From Streptococcus sp. VT 162 (lineage in GTDB: Bacteria > Bacillota > Bacilli > Lactobacillales > Streptococcaceae): 64,000 nucleotides of DNA. The notes beneath the pieces are model-generated. The model was not told the origin of the DNA, did not search any database, and was given only the letters and a program-made list of their open reading frames with translations. The stretch covers positions 248,001-312,000 of the forward strand of contig CP007628.2 in NCBI GenBank assembly GCA_000688775.2, read 5' to 3'. Numbering within the stretch: position 1 is the first letter of the stretch; each line of letters opens with the position of its first letter. Below, one piece after another: positions 9,280-17,967 of this stretch. Both the position numbers and the translations under genes were made by a program.

Positions 9280-10475
9280 GAAATATGTGGGTTGTAATGA
9301 AGGAAACCTATCTTCGACATGTCAAGTCGTGGAGTTTCTTCTTTATGGTGATTTCGCCGTTCCTCTTTTTAGCCTTATCTGTAGGAATCGGCTATCTCCA
9401 AGGGTCTTCTATGGCCAAGAATAGCAAGATAGCAGTAGTAACAACTGTGCCATCTGTGGAAGAAGGGCTCAAGGGTACCAATGGTATCAACTTTGATTAT
9501 AAGGATGAAGCCAGTGCTCAAGCTGCTATCAAGGATGAGAAAATCAAGGGTTATCTAACCATTGACCAAGAGGACAGCGTCCTCAAGGCCGTCTATCACG
9601 GTGAAACTTCTCTTGAAACAGGCATCAAGCTAGCAGTAACCAATAAACTCAATGAGCTTCAATACCAACTCAATCGCTCGGCGGCTAATTTGTCTCAAGA
9701 ACAGGAAAAACGTCTGAGTCAAACTGTTGATTTTACTGAGAAGATTGATGAATCTAAGGAAAACAAAAAAATTGTTCAAACCATTGCAGCCGCAGGGCTT
9801 GGTTTCTTCCTTTATATGATTTTGATTACTTATGCTAGTGTCACTGCTCAGGAAGTGGCTAGCGAGAAAGGAACCAAAATCATGGAGGTGGTCTTCTCTA
9901 GTATCCGAGCTAGTCATTATTTCTACGCTCGCATGCTGGCTCTGCTTCTTGTGATTTTGACTCATATTGGCATTTACGTCGTGGGTGGACTGGCTGCTAT
10001 TCTGCTCTTTAAAGACATCCCTATCTTGGCACAATCTGGAATTTTAAATCATCTAGGAGAGGCCTTCTCGCTCAATACCTTATTGTTTGTCTTGGTTAGT
10101 CTCTTTATGTACGTTGTTTTAGCAGCCTTCCTAGGATCTATGGTTTCTCGCCCTGAGGATTCAGGAAAAGCCTTGTCGCCATTGATGATCTTGATTATAG
10201 CAGGATTTGTCGGTGTGACCTCTCTAGGTGCTGCTGGGGACAATTTAGTTCTGAAAATTGGGTCTTATATTCCTTTCATCTCGACCTTCTTTATGCCGTT
10301 TAGAGCTATAAATGGGTATGCAAGTGGTCTAGAAGCTTGGATTTCGCTTGCCATAACGGTTGTCTTTGCAGTCACTGCAACTGCCTTTATCGGACGCATG
10401 TATGCTAGTCTAGTCCTACAAACGGATGATTTGGGAATCTGGAAAACCTTTAAACGTGCCTTAGCTTATAAATAG
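9276..10475 (+). CDS. ABC-2 permease (NatB/YhaP type)
   Basis: Membrane subunit of the exporter encoded with the preceding ATPase (4-base overlap), 399 residues. The layout is typical of NatB/YhaP: one N-terminal TM helix (about 20-40, FFFMVISPFLFLALSVGIGYL), a large extracellular domain (about 45-170), then five to six C-terminal TM helices. The sequence TYASVTAQEVASEKGTKIMEV in the first loop is characteristic of the ABC2_membrane_3 family. Substrate unknown. Confidence 0.87.
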   Translation: MRNMWVVMKETYLRHVKSWSFFFMVISPFLFLALSVGIGYLQGSSMAKNSKIAVVTTVPSVEEGLKGTNGINFDYKDEASAQAAIKDEKIKGYLTIDQEDSVLKAVYHGETSLETGIKLAVTNKLNELQYQLNRSAANLSQEQEKRLSQTVDFTEKIDESKENKKIVQTIAAAGLGFFLYMILITYASVTAQEVASEKGTKIMEVVFSSIRASHYFYARMLALLLVILTHIGIYVVGGLAAILLFKDIPILAQSGILNHLGEAFSLNTLLFVLVSLFMYVVLAAFLGSMVSRPEDSGKALSPLMILIIAGFVGVTSLGAAGDNLVLKIGSYIPFISTFFMPFRAINGYASGLEAWISLAITVVFAVTATAFIGRMYASLVLQTDDLGIWKTFKRALAYK

Positions 10476-10480
10476 GAGAG

Positions 10481-10501
10481 CCTCGCAAAAGCGAGGTTTT
10501 T
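10481..10501 (+). terminator. Terminator after the ABC exporter
   Basis: CCTCGC-AAAA-GCGAGG followed by five T. Confidence 0.88.
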
Positions 10502-10546
10502 CTAGATGTTAAACACTGAAATCGGCAAAAATATTTTTCATATCTA

Positions 10547-10576
10547 TTGACTTTTAGTAGTAAAATTTGGTATGAT
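10547..10576 (+). promoter_or_regulatory. rplM-rpsI promoter
   Basis: TTGACT (10547-10552), 18-base spacer, TATGAT (10571-10576), upstream of the L13 leader. Confidence 0.65.
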
Positions 10577-10583
10577 AGTAGAC

Positions 10584-10680
10584 GGTATTGTTTACCCCAT
10601 TTGTAAGGCCCCGGAACCTTTCAAATACCCCGCGGACCGGAACATCCGCCCTGTAAACAAAAACGATATTCATATAGGAG
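10584..10680 (+). ncRNA. L13 ribosomal protein leader
   Basis: A structured G+C-rich leader of about 100 bases lies between the promoter and rplM, in the position of the Firmicute L13 leader (autoregulatory mRNA structure bound by L13). It contains pairing segments GGCCCCGGAACC / CCGCGGACCGG and TGTTTACCCC / CCTGTAAACA. Assignment rests on position, length and self-complementarity. Confidence 0.7.
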
Positions 10681-10685
10681 AAATC

Positions 10686-11132
10686 ATGAACAAAACTACA
10701 TTCATGGCTAAACCAGGCCAAGTAGAACGCAAATGGTACGTTGTTGACGCAACTGATGTACCTCTTGGACGCCTTTCAGCAGTTGTTGCTAGCGTACTTC
10801 GCGGAAAAAACAAACCAACATTCACACCACACACTGATACAGGTGACTTCGTAATCGTTATCAATGCTGAAAAAGTTAAATTGACTGGTAAAAAAGCAAC
10901 TGATAAGATCTACTACACTCACTCAAACCACCCAGGTGGATTGAAACAAATCTCTGCTGGTGAACTTCGTTCTAAAAATGCAGTACGTTTGATCGAAAAA
11001 TCAGTTAAAGGTATGCTTCCACACAATACTCTTGGTCGCGCTCAAGGTATGAAATTGAAAGTATTCGTTGGAGCTGAGCACACTCACGCTGCACAACAAC
11101 CAGAAGTTCTTGATATTTCAGGACTTATCTAA
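10686..11132 (+). CDS. rplM: 50S ribosomal protein L13
   Basis: 148 residues, the standard length, starting [22 protein letters not shown]. It binds 23S rRNA early in 50S assembly. The family segment [19 protein letters not shown] is present. The start at 10686 is preceded by TAGGAG. The frame is open back to 10572, but that stretch is the leader RNA and has no protein homology. Codon use is strongly biased, as expected for a highly expressed gene. Confidence 0.98.
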   Translation: MNKTTFMAKPGQVERKWYVVDATDVPLGRLSAVVASVLRGKNKPTFTPHTDTGDFVIVINAEKVKLTGKKATDKIYYTHSNHPGGLKQISAGELRSKNAVRLIEKSVKGMLPHNTLGRAQGMKLKVFVGAEHTHAAQQPEVLDISGLI

Positions 11133-11150
11133 GGAAAGGAACAATAAAGT

Positions 11151-11543
11151 ATGTCACAAGCACAATATGCAGGTACTGGACGTCGTAAAAACGCTGTTGC
11201 ACGCGTTCGCCTTGTTCCAGGAACTGGTAAAATCACTGTTAACAAAAAAGATGTTGAAGAGTACATCCCACACGCTGACCTTCGTCTTGTTATCAACCAA
11301 CCATTCGCAGTTACTTCAACTGTAGGTTCATACGACGTTTTCGTTAACGTTGTAGGTGGTGGATACGCTGGTCAATCAGGAGCTATCCGTCACGGTATCG
11401 CTCGTGCCCTTCTTCAAGTAGACCCAGACTTCCGTGATTCATTGAAACGCGCAGGACTTCTTACACGTGACTCACGTAAAGTTGAACGTAAGAAGCCAGG
11501 TCTTAAGAAAGCTCGTAAAGCATCACAATTTAGTAAACGTTAA
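11151..11543 (+). CDS. rpsI: 30S ribosomal protein S9
   Basis: 130 residues, standard length, ending in the basic tail [12 protein letters not shown] that reaches the P-site tRNA. The start codon follows AAGGAAAGGAAC. The last 15 codons, stop codon and terminator are repeated almost exactly at 36088-36186. This suggests the 3' end of this copy was supplied by an inserted element, while the displaced chromosomal 3' end lies at the far side of the island. The protein itself looks intact. Confidence 0.98.
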   Translation: MSQAQYAGTGRRKNAVARVRLVPGTGKITVNKKDVEEYIPHADLRLVINQPFAVTSTVGSYDVFVNVVGGGYAGQSGAIRHGIARALLQVDPDFRDSLKRAGLLTRDSRKVERKKPGLKKARKASQFSKR

Positions 11544-11596
11544 TTCGGAAGAATTACTATACTTACAGAGAGCACCTTTCGAGGTGTTCTTTTTTT
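11498..11596 (+). repeat. attL-like direct repeat (3' end of rpsI)
   Basis: 99-bp block covering the last 15 codons of rpsI, its stop and its terminator. It is repeated in the same orientation at 36088-36186 with three mismatches (C/T in the Gln codon, and GA/AG just after the stop). It marks the left boundary of a 24.6-kb island. Confidence 0.85.
11569..11596 (+). terminator. rpsI terminator
   Basis: GAGCACCT-TTCG-AGGTGTTC hairpin with a T run. An identical terminator occurs at 36159-36186 within the right-hand repeat. Confidence 0.9.
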
Positions 11597-11724
11597 ATAC
11601 TTTCTTACTAAATTGGTGCAATTGACACAGTTGTTGCGACTTTAGTCGCTTACAAATGTGGCTGCGATCTGACAAAGTCAGTTGCCTCAAAACGTTAATC
11701 AACACGATACTATCAACGTTTCAA

Positions 11725-11758
11725 AGCACTCGCAGATTTGCCTTATGGGTGCTTTTTC
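11725..11758 (+). terminator. Terminator-like hairpin in the island's left end
   Basis: AGCACTC and GGGTGCT arms (one G-U), 15-base loop, then TTTTT. No gene precedes it on this strand after the rpsI terminator, so it may end a small RNA or be a relic of a lost gene. Confidence 0.55.
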
Positions 11759-11975
11759 GTGTTTTTTGAAATAGCTCTTCATATCGTTATTGAAATCCTT
11801 TAAATCATTAGGAATCTTAATAAGAACAGACAGATTACGATTTCCTGAATTTATTTTTAGTGGATTTTTTGCAAAAAATATTTTCCTTAATGTACTTTTA
11901 TGTATTGCTTCAAAAGTTGGAAATAATCATTGAAAGTTCTAATTCTGTACTGAACAGCATTAAATCCTTTTTCAT

Positions 11976-12003
11976 TTGATTTTAAATAGTTAGAAAATAT
12001 GAT
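11976..12003 (+). promoter_or_regulatory. Candidate promoter of the T7SS leading genes
   Basis: TTGATT (11976-11981), 16-base spacer, TATGAT (11998-12003), about 135 bases before the first gene of the cluster. Confidence 0.45.
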
Positions 12004-12138
12004 AAAATAAAATGAGAATATTTTTAAAGTGTTACCCGACTTTATTCGAAGGATCATACTATCCCTTCTTATTTGATGAATTCGTGGTATGCTTTCGCTT
12101 GTTTTAATGCAGAATGTTTTAGAAGGAGGCTACTCAGT

Positions 12139-12540
12139 ATGTCATTATGGGACGCGTTGTTTGGAACAGACACAGAAAAGAAAAGGGAACAATATAAAGC
12201 ATTGTATAACGACTTGAACAGTCAATTAAAAAGCTTTGAGGAAAAATTAAAAGAGATGGAAGGAAAAGTTGATAGCTATAATAACTCTCGACCTTCAATG
12301 AGTACAAGTTTTATTCCAGAGGATGTTTTTAGTGATAGCGAAGGTCGAGTAAAAGGAAAAGTTGATACTGTACGAACTAATCAGTCTAGTGATGCAAAAA
12401 GCTTATCGAGTGCTGTTGATGCAGCCTATGAACGATATAAATACTATGACCGATTAGCTGAGGAAGAGCGTAAAGAGCGAGAAGCTGAAGCAAGACGTCA
12501 AGCTGAGGAACGTAAAAATAGAAATAAAAGACGGAGGTAA
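12139..12540 (+). CDS. Small coiled-coil T7SS-locus protein
   Basis: 133 residues, almost wholly helical and charged. Residues 12-45 form a coiled coil (KKREQYKALYNDLNSQLKSF), and the C-terminal 35 residues are a very basic/acidic helix ending in RRR. No TM segment or signal peptide is seen. The ATG at 12139 follows AGAAGGAGG (12121-12129); an upstream in-frame ATG at 12073 lacks a ribosome binding site. It opens a run of five tightly spaced small genes before esxA. Proteins of this shape near T7SSb loci are secretion partners or chaperones of LXG toxins. I cannot name the family with certainty. Confidence 0.7.
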   Translation: MSLWDALFGTDTEKKREQYKALYNDLNSQLKSFEEKLKEMEGKVDSYNNSRPSMSTSFIPEDVFSDSEGRVKGKVDTVRTNQSSDAKSLSSAVDAAYERYKYYDRLAEEERKEREAEARRQAEERKNRNKRRR

Positions 12541-12545
12541 GATTT

Positions 12546-12845
12546 ATGGCGGACTTAAAAATCAAATATAAGGATTTGGAGACAGCTATTAAGCTTTCAA
12601 AGGAGATCAATCAAGAATTGACGAACTCTTATCAAACGGTTACCCGATTAAAAACTTATCTCCAATCTGCCAAGTGGTCAGGAAAAACTAAGGTAGCTTT
12701 TGAATCCTATTTAGACATTATCCATAAATACCATAAGGATCTAAGGTCTATCATGCAAGAACATGAAAAAGCAGTCTCTGGTCTGAAAAAATCAATTGAT
12801 AATTACAATAACTCATCAGAAGTTGCATCAATAAAGGGGTTGTAA
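12546..12845 (+). CDS. WXG100-like small helical protein
   Basis: 99 residues forming two predicted helices separated by a WSG turn (AKWSGKTKVAFESYLDII, around residue 39). This is the WXG100 helix-turn-helix pattern of T7SS substrates and of the small partners of LXG toxins. It lies six bases after the preceding gene. A role as a secreted partner or chaperone is inferred from fold and place. It is distinct from EsxA, encoded 1.5 kb downstream. Confidence 0.72.
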   Translation: MADLKIKYKDLETAIKLSKEINQELTNSYQTVTRLKTYLQSAKWSGKTKVAFESYLDIIHKYHKDLRSIMQEHEKAVSGLKKSIDNYNNSSEVASIKGL

Positions 12846-12847
12846 AT

Positions 12848-13546
12848 ATGTCACATAAAGAAACGTTTTCTATTCATGAACTCCATTATCTGATCGGTGC
12901 CTTTGATGGGGAATTGATGCCCGGGTTGCCCACGCTAGATGATATTGTCACTGCTTCTGAACTCATATGGACGATAGCCAAAGAAGATCTTGAGAAAAAA
13001 GGTTTGGTGAATGAGGATGGTTCACTAACAAAAGCAGGGTTTGTCATAGTTGAGACTCTAAGAGAATATTGCTTGGGTAGATCTTTGGTCATTCTAAATA
13101 ATTTCTATTTCATGCAATGCCGAGACAGTAACTTTTCTATCCTAATCGTGGATACTGGTCAGGGATATCAACTTGTCAAGATTAGTCCTATGAGTCGCTT
13201 ATTGCTGCTGCAAGACAAGCTCCCATTGGTGACAAGGATTCCTCTGGAAGATGAGGTTGATTTTCTAACTGAAAGAAAGCAACTAACTCCTGATATCGAA
13301 ACGGCTTTAGCATCAGATCAAGCACTGATGGTACAGCATTATCCTTTGGAACAAATGTGCGAGACCAGACACGCAGCATTATTAACAGCTTCGTATCTAT
13401 TCGTTGAAGAAGAGGGCCAACTATTGGGATTTGATGTGAATCAAGAAGAGTTATACCGCTTTAGCCAATACTATTTCCTTGAGAGATTGTATAGCTGGCT
13501 TGCCATTCCGTTTAGGGAGGAGGATTTTGAAAATGGTAGTGACTGA
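12848..13546 (+). CDS. T7SS-associated protein, DUF5081-like
   Basis: 232 residues, soluble, mixed alpha/beta. It begins with SIHELHYLIGAFDGELMPGLP and has an alternating beta pattern around NFSILIVDTGQGYQLVKISP. Streptococcal T7SS loci often carry a protein of this size beside the small WXG-like genes (DUF5081; EspG-like chaperones are a possible functional analogue). The family name is from memory and moderate in certainty. It starts three bases after the previous stop and its 3' end overlaps the next gene, so all are one operon. Confidence 0.6.
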   Translation: MSHKETFSIHELHYLIGAFDGELMPGLPTLDDIVTASELIWTIAKEDLEKKGLVNEDGSLTKAGFVIVETLREYCLGRSLVILNNFYFMQCRDSNFSILIVDTGQGYQLVKISPMSRLLLLQDKLPLVTRIPLEDEVDFLTERKQLTPDIETALASDQALMVQHYPLEQMCETRHAALLTASYLFVEEEGQLLGFDVNQEELYRFSQYYFLERLYSWLAIPFREEDFENGSD

Positions 13547-13928
13547 AACGACTGTAATGGGTGGTGGTGGATCTAACGAAATCACCATGAATCCTGATGA
13601 AATGCATACAATCATGTCTTACATCACCAATATTGAAATTTCATTTCAAAATAACTTAGCTCCCAAATTAAAGAGCCTATCTGAAACGAAATATTATGAG
13701 GGTGGAGAAGCTTCAAAAGCAATGGACCACTATGCTGATATGCTTAATAAAGTGAATGAAGTCGGAGACCTATACCGACGTGCTAATAGTGAGATTTTAA
13801 TCATGATGGATCAAATGATCGAACAAGATACCAAGCTTAGAGATGATTTTATAAATGGTCTTGTTGCTGATCCCGCTCTCGTACAAAACTTAAAAACTCT
13901 GGGAATCATTCCGCGAGGTGACCAATGA
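13533..13928 (+). CDS. WXG-like T7SS small substrate/partner
   Basis: 131 residues. After a glycine-rich N-terminus (MGGGGSNE), two long helices flank a YYEGGEA turn around residue 56, resembling a WXG100 hairpin in which the W is replaced. The ATG at 13533 follows GGGAGGAGG (13516-13524) and overlaps the preceding gene by 14 bases. Its own stop overlaps the next ATG. Probably a secretion partner of a T7SS effector; no enzymatic motif is visible. Confidence 0.65.
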   Translation: MVVTETTVMGGGGSNEITMNPDEMHTIMSYITNIEISFQNNLAPKLKSLSETKYYEGGEASKAMDHYADMLNKVNEVGDLYRRANSEILIMMDQMIEQDTKLRDDFINGLVADPALVQNLKTLGIIPRGDQ

Positions 13929-14146
13929 CCAAAGACGTAGAACTTCATTCATCGACCTGGAAGACGATGAAACAAGCCATAACGGGCATCACTGAAAATG
14001 CCACAGTCTCTAGCAGTGGCTATGGAAATTACACAAATGCTCAAGCAGGGAGCTATAGTACTGGAACAACTTCGACCGGATTTGCCAAACGGGTGGAGGA
14101 TCTGGTCAAGATTTCTGCGGGTGGAGGATCTGGTCAAGATTTCTGA
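13925..14146 (+). CDS. Small T7SS-locus protein with a frameshifting tandem duplication
   Basis: 73 residues, overlapping the previous gene by 4 bases. The first 63 residues look like a normal small T7SS-associated helical protein. The last ten (AGGGSGQDF end) result from a perfect 28-bp tandem duplication (14090-14117 and 14118-14145) that shifts the frame. With one copy removed, the frame would continue KISEKVQSLLSEK and stop at about the same length (74 residues). So the present C-terminus is probably an aberrant or phase-variable form. Function unknown; resembles the leading part of T7SS effector-partner proteins. Confidence 0.6.
   Translation: MTKDVELHSSTWKTMKQAITGITENATVSSSGYGNYTNAQAGSYSTGTTSTGFAKRVEDLVKISAGGGSGQDF
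14090..14145 (+). repeat. Perfect 28-bp tandem duplication
   Basis: Two adjacent identical 28-bp units (14090-14117, 14118-14145) at the 3' end of a small T7SS gene. As 28 is not a multiple of three, the copy number sets the reading frame. Confidence 0.95.
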
Positions 14147-14318
14147 GAAGGTCCAGAGCTTACTATCTGAAAAATAAATGGAGGGAATAGACTTCTGCAT
14201 TGATTAGTATGATTTTTCGTTTCATACGTATTGAGTAGGACGTTGATTTTTTGATACTTTATATCATCAAACTAATTATTGCTAAAATATTATTTTTTTA
14301 AATTATTTGATGTAATAC

Positions 14319-14347
14319 TTGCGTTAGCATTTGAATAATGTTAAAAT
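14319..14347 (+). promoter_or_regulatory. esxA promoter
   Basis: TTGCGT (14319-14324), 17-base spacer, TAAAAT (14342-14347), 31 bases before esxA. A separate promoter and the terminator after esxA fit an independently and strongly transcribed gene. Confidence 0.6.
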
Positions 14348-14378
14348 AAGATAAAAAAAAGAACATAGGAGTAAGAAT

Positions 14379-14681
14379 ATGTCAGACCAAATTCGTGTAT
14401 CCACAGAAACCCTTCAATCACGTGCGCGTGAATATGGAAAAGCTGCTAATGATATCAGAGTTATCTTGAACAATCTTCAACGCCTACAAGACACTCTTCG
14501 TACAGAGTGGGAAGGTGCTGCCTTCCAAGGTTTCGAGAGACAATTCCTTGAATTGAAACCGAAGGTTGTAAATTTTGCGGATTTGATGCAACAAATCAAT
14601 ACACAACTTGATAAGACTGCTGAAGCAATGAAACAAAATGACCAAGCTTTATCTAAGAACTTTGGCATTCAAAATAGTTAA
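14379..14681 (+). CDS. esxA: WXG100 family protein EsxA
   Basis: Secreted small substrate/core component of the type VIIb system. It is 100 residues with the WXG motif as WEG (RTEWEGAAFQGFERQF, about residues 45-60) between two amphipathic helices. The ribosome binding site is ATAGGAGT. It has its own promoter and terminator. In Firmicutes EsxA is exported as a homodimer and is needed for toxin export. Confidence 0.95.
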   Translation: MSDQIRVSTETLQSRAREYGKAANDIRVILNNLQRLQDTLRTEWEGAAFQGFERQFLELKPKVVNFADLMQQINTQLDKTAEAMKQNDQALSKNFGIQNS

Positions 14682-14686
14682 GGATA

Positions 14687-14714
14687 AAGTTGAGGATTTC
14701 TCCTCAACTTTTTT
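14687..14714 (+). terminator. Terminator after esxA
   Basis: AAGTTGAGGA-TTTC-TCCTCAACTT with T4-6. It may be leaky, letting some transcription pass into esaA. Confidence 0.85.
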
Positions 14715-14738
14715 ACTACATTTATTTAAGGAGATCAT

Positions 14739-17700
14739 GTGAACAAGAAAGTTTTATTTAGCTTAGGGATAGCACTGTTATTAGTTACAATGATAGTATC
14801 CTTCTTTGCAGTTGTAAAACCAACACCTATCAGCCGAACGAACTCAGATTCCTCGGTGCAACAAGCCCCTATTAAAGTGGCTGTTGTTAACGAAGATACA
14901 GGTAAGGTATATAATGGACAACCGATTAACATTGCGAATACATTAGTAAACTCGTTCATAGCTAAAAATAATTACAAAGTAGAAGTCGTTTCTCGGTCAA
15001 TCGCTGAAAACGGTCTAAAAAATGAGACTTATCAGTTGATGATAATCTTGCCAAGTAAATTTTCAGAAGAAGCTTTAGCGATCGAATCAACTTCACCTGT
15101 TCAGGCGAAGTTTCAATATCAAATTCAATCAAGTGATCAACTGACTGTTAAACAGGCTGAACAAGCAGTAGTAGCTTTCAAAGAGCTTTTTAATAAGGAC
15201 TTGATTAATATTTATTTCACTAGTATTATTGGGAATTTGAAAACAGCACAAGGCCAAGTTGCTGATGTGGTTACAAATGAACATGAGTCACTAACGTCCT
15301 TTAATAATAAGTTAGTGGATCCTCTTGCTCAATATAGTCAACAGTTTAATGGTTTAGGTTCATCACCGAATAATCTTTTATCATCGTATTTGTCATTTAA
15401 CAAGACCCTGTTAAATACAAATGATGCCTTTAAATCAATTGATTCTGTCAATAAGACATATGAGGGACCAATAAAAGAAATAGATGAGCAACAAAAAAAA
15501 TGGGATAATTCCTTGGGAAAAAGAGAAAAGTCTTTGGCCAACTATGATACAGAATTTTCTAAATTATCAGTTAAGGAACAATTAACTCGATTAACTGCTA
15601 TAAACACTCAAGTTACTGAGAAGTTATCAGAGCCAGCTATTTGGAAAGAAACCACTAATACGGCTTCTTCCTATAATCAAGATATCACAAAACTTCTTGA
15701 AAGCTTGAAGAAGAATAACAAGGAAATTGATGATACCTTATCAAATTATGATAAAAAGATTAGAGAAGCAGTAGAGTCTTCCTTGGCTAAAAACTCCTCA
15801 GCGGTAGATGGAGCAAATAAAACTCTTGGAAGTTATATCCAGTCGTTAAATGCTAGTATGGAAAATCAAATTACTAGTAAATGGCCAGGTGTATACTACG
15901 ATGATGCAGCTATAAATAATCTTTCTTTGTCAGATACTGATAAACAACATTTGAAAAATATAAGTGCTTTTATACAGTGGTATAGTAAGAAGGCAGGGAA
16001 AGATTTGCCAACTTTGCAAGCTACAACACTTGAAAATGAAGAATTTTCTCAGTTAAAGAATGATATTAAATCTAAGAGCACAACAAAACGTGAGCTAAAA
16101 TTGCCTTCGTTTGAAGGAAAAATTTCAAAATTAACCTTAACAGTACCAAATGGATACTATCTTAAAGAATCAAACTATGGATTTTCTGATCTTGGAGGAG
16201 ATAGCTATCAGGTATCCATCCCTAGTGAAGCATCTCCAGGTATGACTATTTCATACACACTAGGAATCAAGAATGAAAATGATATCAGTGTCTTGTCGCC
16301 TGTCTTTGTTAAGTATCAATTAGATACGACAGAAGATGTAAAAGTTATAAAGGAAGATGCCCCTGATCTAGAAAAAGGGAGAACAGAGAATGATACGCCT
16401 GTTAGTCCAGCTACTTCTGTAACGTCAAGCTCCTCTACGTCTGATGGGAAGAAACCAACAGAAATTGTTACAGTCACCAAGACCATTACGATTACAAAGA
16501 TAAATCAAACAGAAAAGAAAGTTTTGAATCGTCATTATGAGATGCAAGACATTATTTCTAACTGGGAGTACAATCCTACCAAGCTAACTCAAGCGGTTTA
16601 TAAAGATGTTGAGGCGTATCTACAGTTATCAGGACTAGTTACTGCGTATTACGGCTTAGATTTATCTAAAAATACGTACACAGACACTACGTTTGTTCCG
16701 GCAGAAGGTTCTCTTGCTGCCTTAGCAAATAATGATGACCTCAAGACTATTGTGACCAATCTAATCAAAGCGACCACAGTAGAAGCTCTAAAATCAGATT
16801 TGAAGATTTCGGATAAAAAATTGACGGATATTCAGTCTCGATTGGCTAATGCTGAGAAATTGACAACTAATATTGAACAGCTGAGAGAAACAACCAAAGA
16901 TTTAATGACCCAGTTAAGTCAGTTAATTGAACAAACCAAATTAGTGGATAAAACGATTGAAAGTAAACCTAGCTTTGTTGAAACAGAAAAAGTAGATAAT
17001 ACTAATATGGTTACAGTTAGTATGGATATGAACAGGGACCTAGGTACACTGATGTCAGCTAGTAAAACCTTGATGGACAATACAAAAGCAAACCAAGCTG
17101 TTTCTGAGACAATTGAAGCTACTATGACTCAGTTGACAAATGATGTTAATACATTGGAAAAAGATGGAAAATCATTAACTGAACGCGTTTCTGAGTTGAA
17201 GAAAATCATGTCTAGTGAATATGGTTCAAATGAAGAATTCCTTAAAAACTTTTCTACTGTTTTGAGCAATACTAAAACAGGTAACACCAAAAATGAAGCT
17301 GTCTATGAATATTTGTCGAATCCTGTTGATGCTTCGAAAATTGGGAATGTCGTATCAGCTGCGACCAATTCACCGTCACAGACTAATCGTCAAGACGAAA
17401 GATCAGGACTTCTTATTATCTTAGTCAGCTATCTTGTTAGCTTGGTTGTTGCTTATCTTTTCCAACATGCAGATAAAGAAGAATTGCAAAGATTAATCAG
17501 TTTGAAGGATCGTTTGTCATGGAGAAATTCTTCTGGACCAATGTTCTTCCTAAGCGTGATTTCAGTAGCAGCAGGTTCTATAATTGCGATTGTTTCTGGA
17601 GTTAAACTTTCTTTCTCTGTAAGTCAGTTGAGTTGGTTTGTAGTACTTCTTGTCTTGGTAAGTCTAATGATGACATATGGTCTGAATATCCTTATGGATA

Positions 17701-17966
17701 AACTAAAAAGTCTTGGATTTTTGATAAGTATAAGTCTACTACTGCTTTATATCATTTCAGCAACTCAATTGTTTGATGAATATTATGTGAATTCGGCTCC
17801 GATTTTAACAGCTCTTTCTCCATTGACATATCTTGAAAGTGCAGTGAAATTATTCATTAATCAGCAAAATGGAGTTGTTCAGTCAGTAATGGTAATTGTT
17901 GTTCTCACAATTGCTTTGGGACTTGGAAATACTTTCTTGTATCGTCAAGTTAAGGATAGCAAGTAA
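14739..17966 (+). CDS. esaA: T7SS membrane protein EsaA (YueB-like)
   Basis: 1075 residues, matching the length of B. subtilis YueB. One N-terminal TM helix (about 5-27) is followed by a large extracellular region of about 860 residues rich in coiled coil, then five to six C-terminal TM helices (from about residue 890). This is the YhgE/Pip-type arrangement of EsaA, which projects across the wall and completes the translocon; YueB is also the SPP1 phage receptor. Translation starts at GTG 14739: the ATG two bases earlier is followed at once by TGA, and AAGGAG at 14728-14733 is properly spaced. It runs directly into essA. Confidence 0.93.
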   Translation: MNKKVLFSLGIALLLVTMIVSFFAVVKPTPISRTNSDSSVQQAPIKVAVVNEDTGKVYNGQPINIANTLVNSFIAKNNYKVEVVSRSIAENGLKNETYQLMIILPSKFSEEALAIESTSPVQAKFQYQIQSSDQLTVKQAEQAVVAFKELFNKDLINIYFTSIIGNLKTAQGQVADVVTNEHESLTSFNNKLVDPLAQYSQQFNGLGSSPNNLLSSYLSFNKTLLNTNDAFKSIDSVNKTYEGPIKEIDEQQKKWDNSLGKREKSLANYDTEFSKLSVKEQLTRLTAINTQVTEKLSEPAIWKETTNTASSYNQDITKLLESLKKNNKEIDDTLSNYDKKIREAVESSLAKNSSAVDGANKTLGSYIQSLNASMENQITSKWPGVYYDDAAINNLSLSDTDKQHLKNISAFIQWYSKKAGKDLPTLQATTLENEEFSQLKNDIKSKSTTKRELKLPSFEGKISKLTLTVPNGYYLKESNYGFSDLGGDSYQVSIPSEASPGMTISYTLGIKNENDISVLSPVFVKYQLDTTEDVKVIKEDAPDLEKGRTENDTPVSPATSVTSSSSTSDGKKPTEIVTVTKTITITKINQTEKKVLNRHYEMQDIISNWEYNPTKLTQAVYKDVEAYLQLSGLVTAYYGLDLSKNTYTDTTFVPAEGSLAALANNDDLKTIVTNLIKATTVEALKSDLKISDKKLTDIQSRLANAEKLTTNIEQLRETTKDLMTQLSQLIEQTKLVDKTIESKPSFVETEKVDNTNMVTVSMDMNRDLGTLMSASKTLMDNTKANQAVSETIEATMTQLTNDVNTLEKDGKSLTERVSELKKIMSSEYGSNEEFLKNFSTVLSNTKTGNTKNEAVYEYLSNPVDASKIGNVVSAATNSPSQTNRQDERSGLLIILVSYLVSLVVAYLFQHADKEELQRLISLKDRLSWRNSSGPMFFLSVISVAAGSIIAIVSGVKLSFSVSQLSWFVVLLVLVSLMMTYGLNILMDKLKSLGFLISISLLLLYIISATQLFDEYYVNSAPILTALSPLTYLESAVKLFINQQNGVVQSVMVIVVLTIALGLGNTFLYRQVKDSK

Positions 17967-17967
17967 T

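Larger units (their letters stand above)
11597..12138. other. Non-coding left end of the island
   Basis: About 540 bases without a credible gene. The first 160 bases are rich in small inverted repeats (GCGAC...GTCGC near 11637, AACGTT...AACGTT near 11693-11720). They end in a terminator-like hairpin with arms 11725-11731 and 11747-11753 followed by T5. The rest is AT-rich and holds the likely promoter of the secretion operon. Confidence 0.6.

Noticed and set aside
10572..10685. Longer rplM with 38 extra N-terminal residues
   Set aside because: That stretch is the structured L13 leader RNA; the ATG at 10686 has a ribosome binding site and matches the conserved start of L13.
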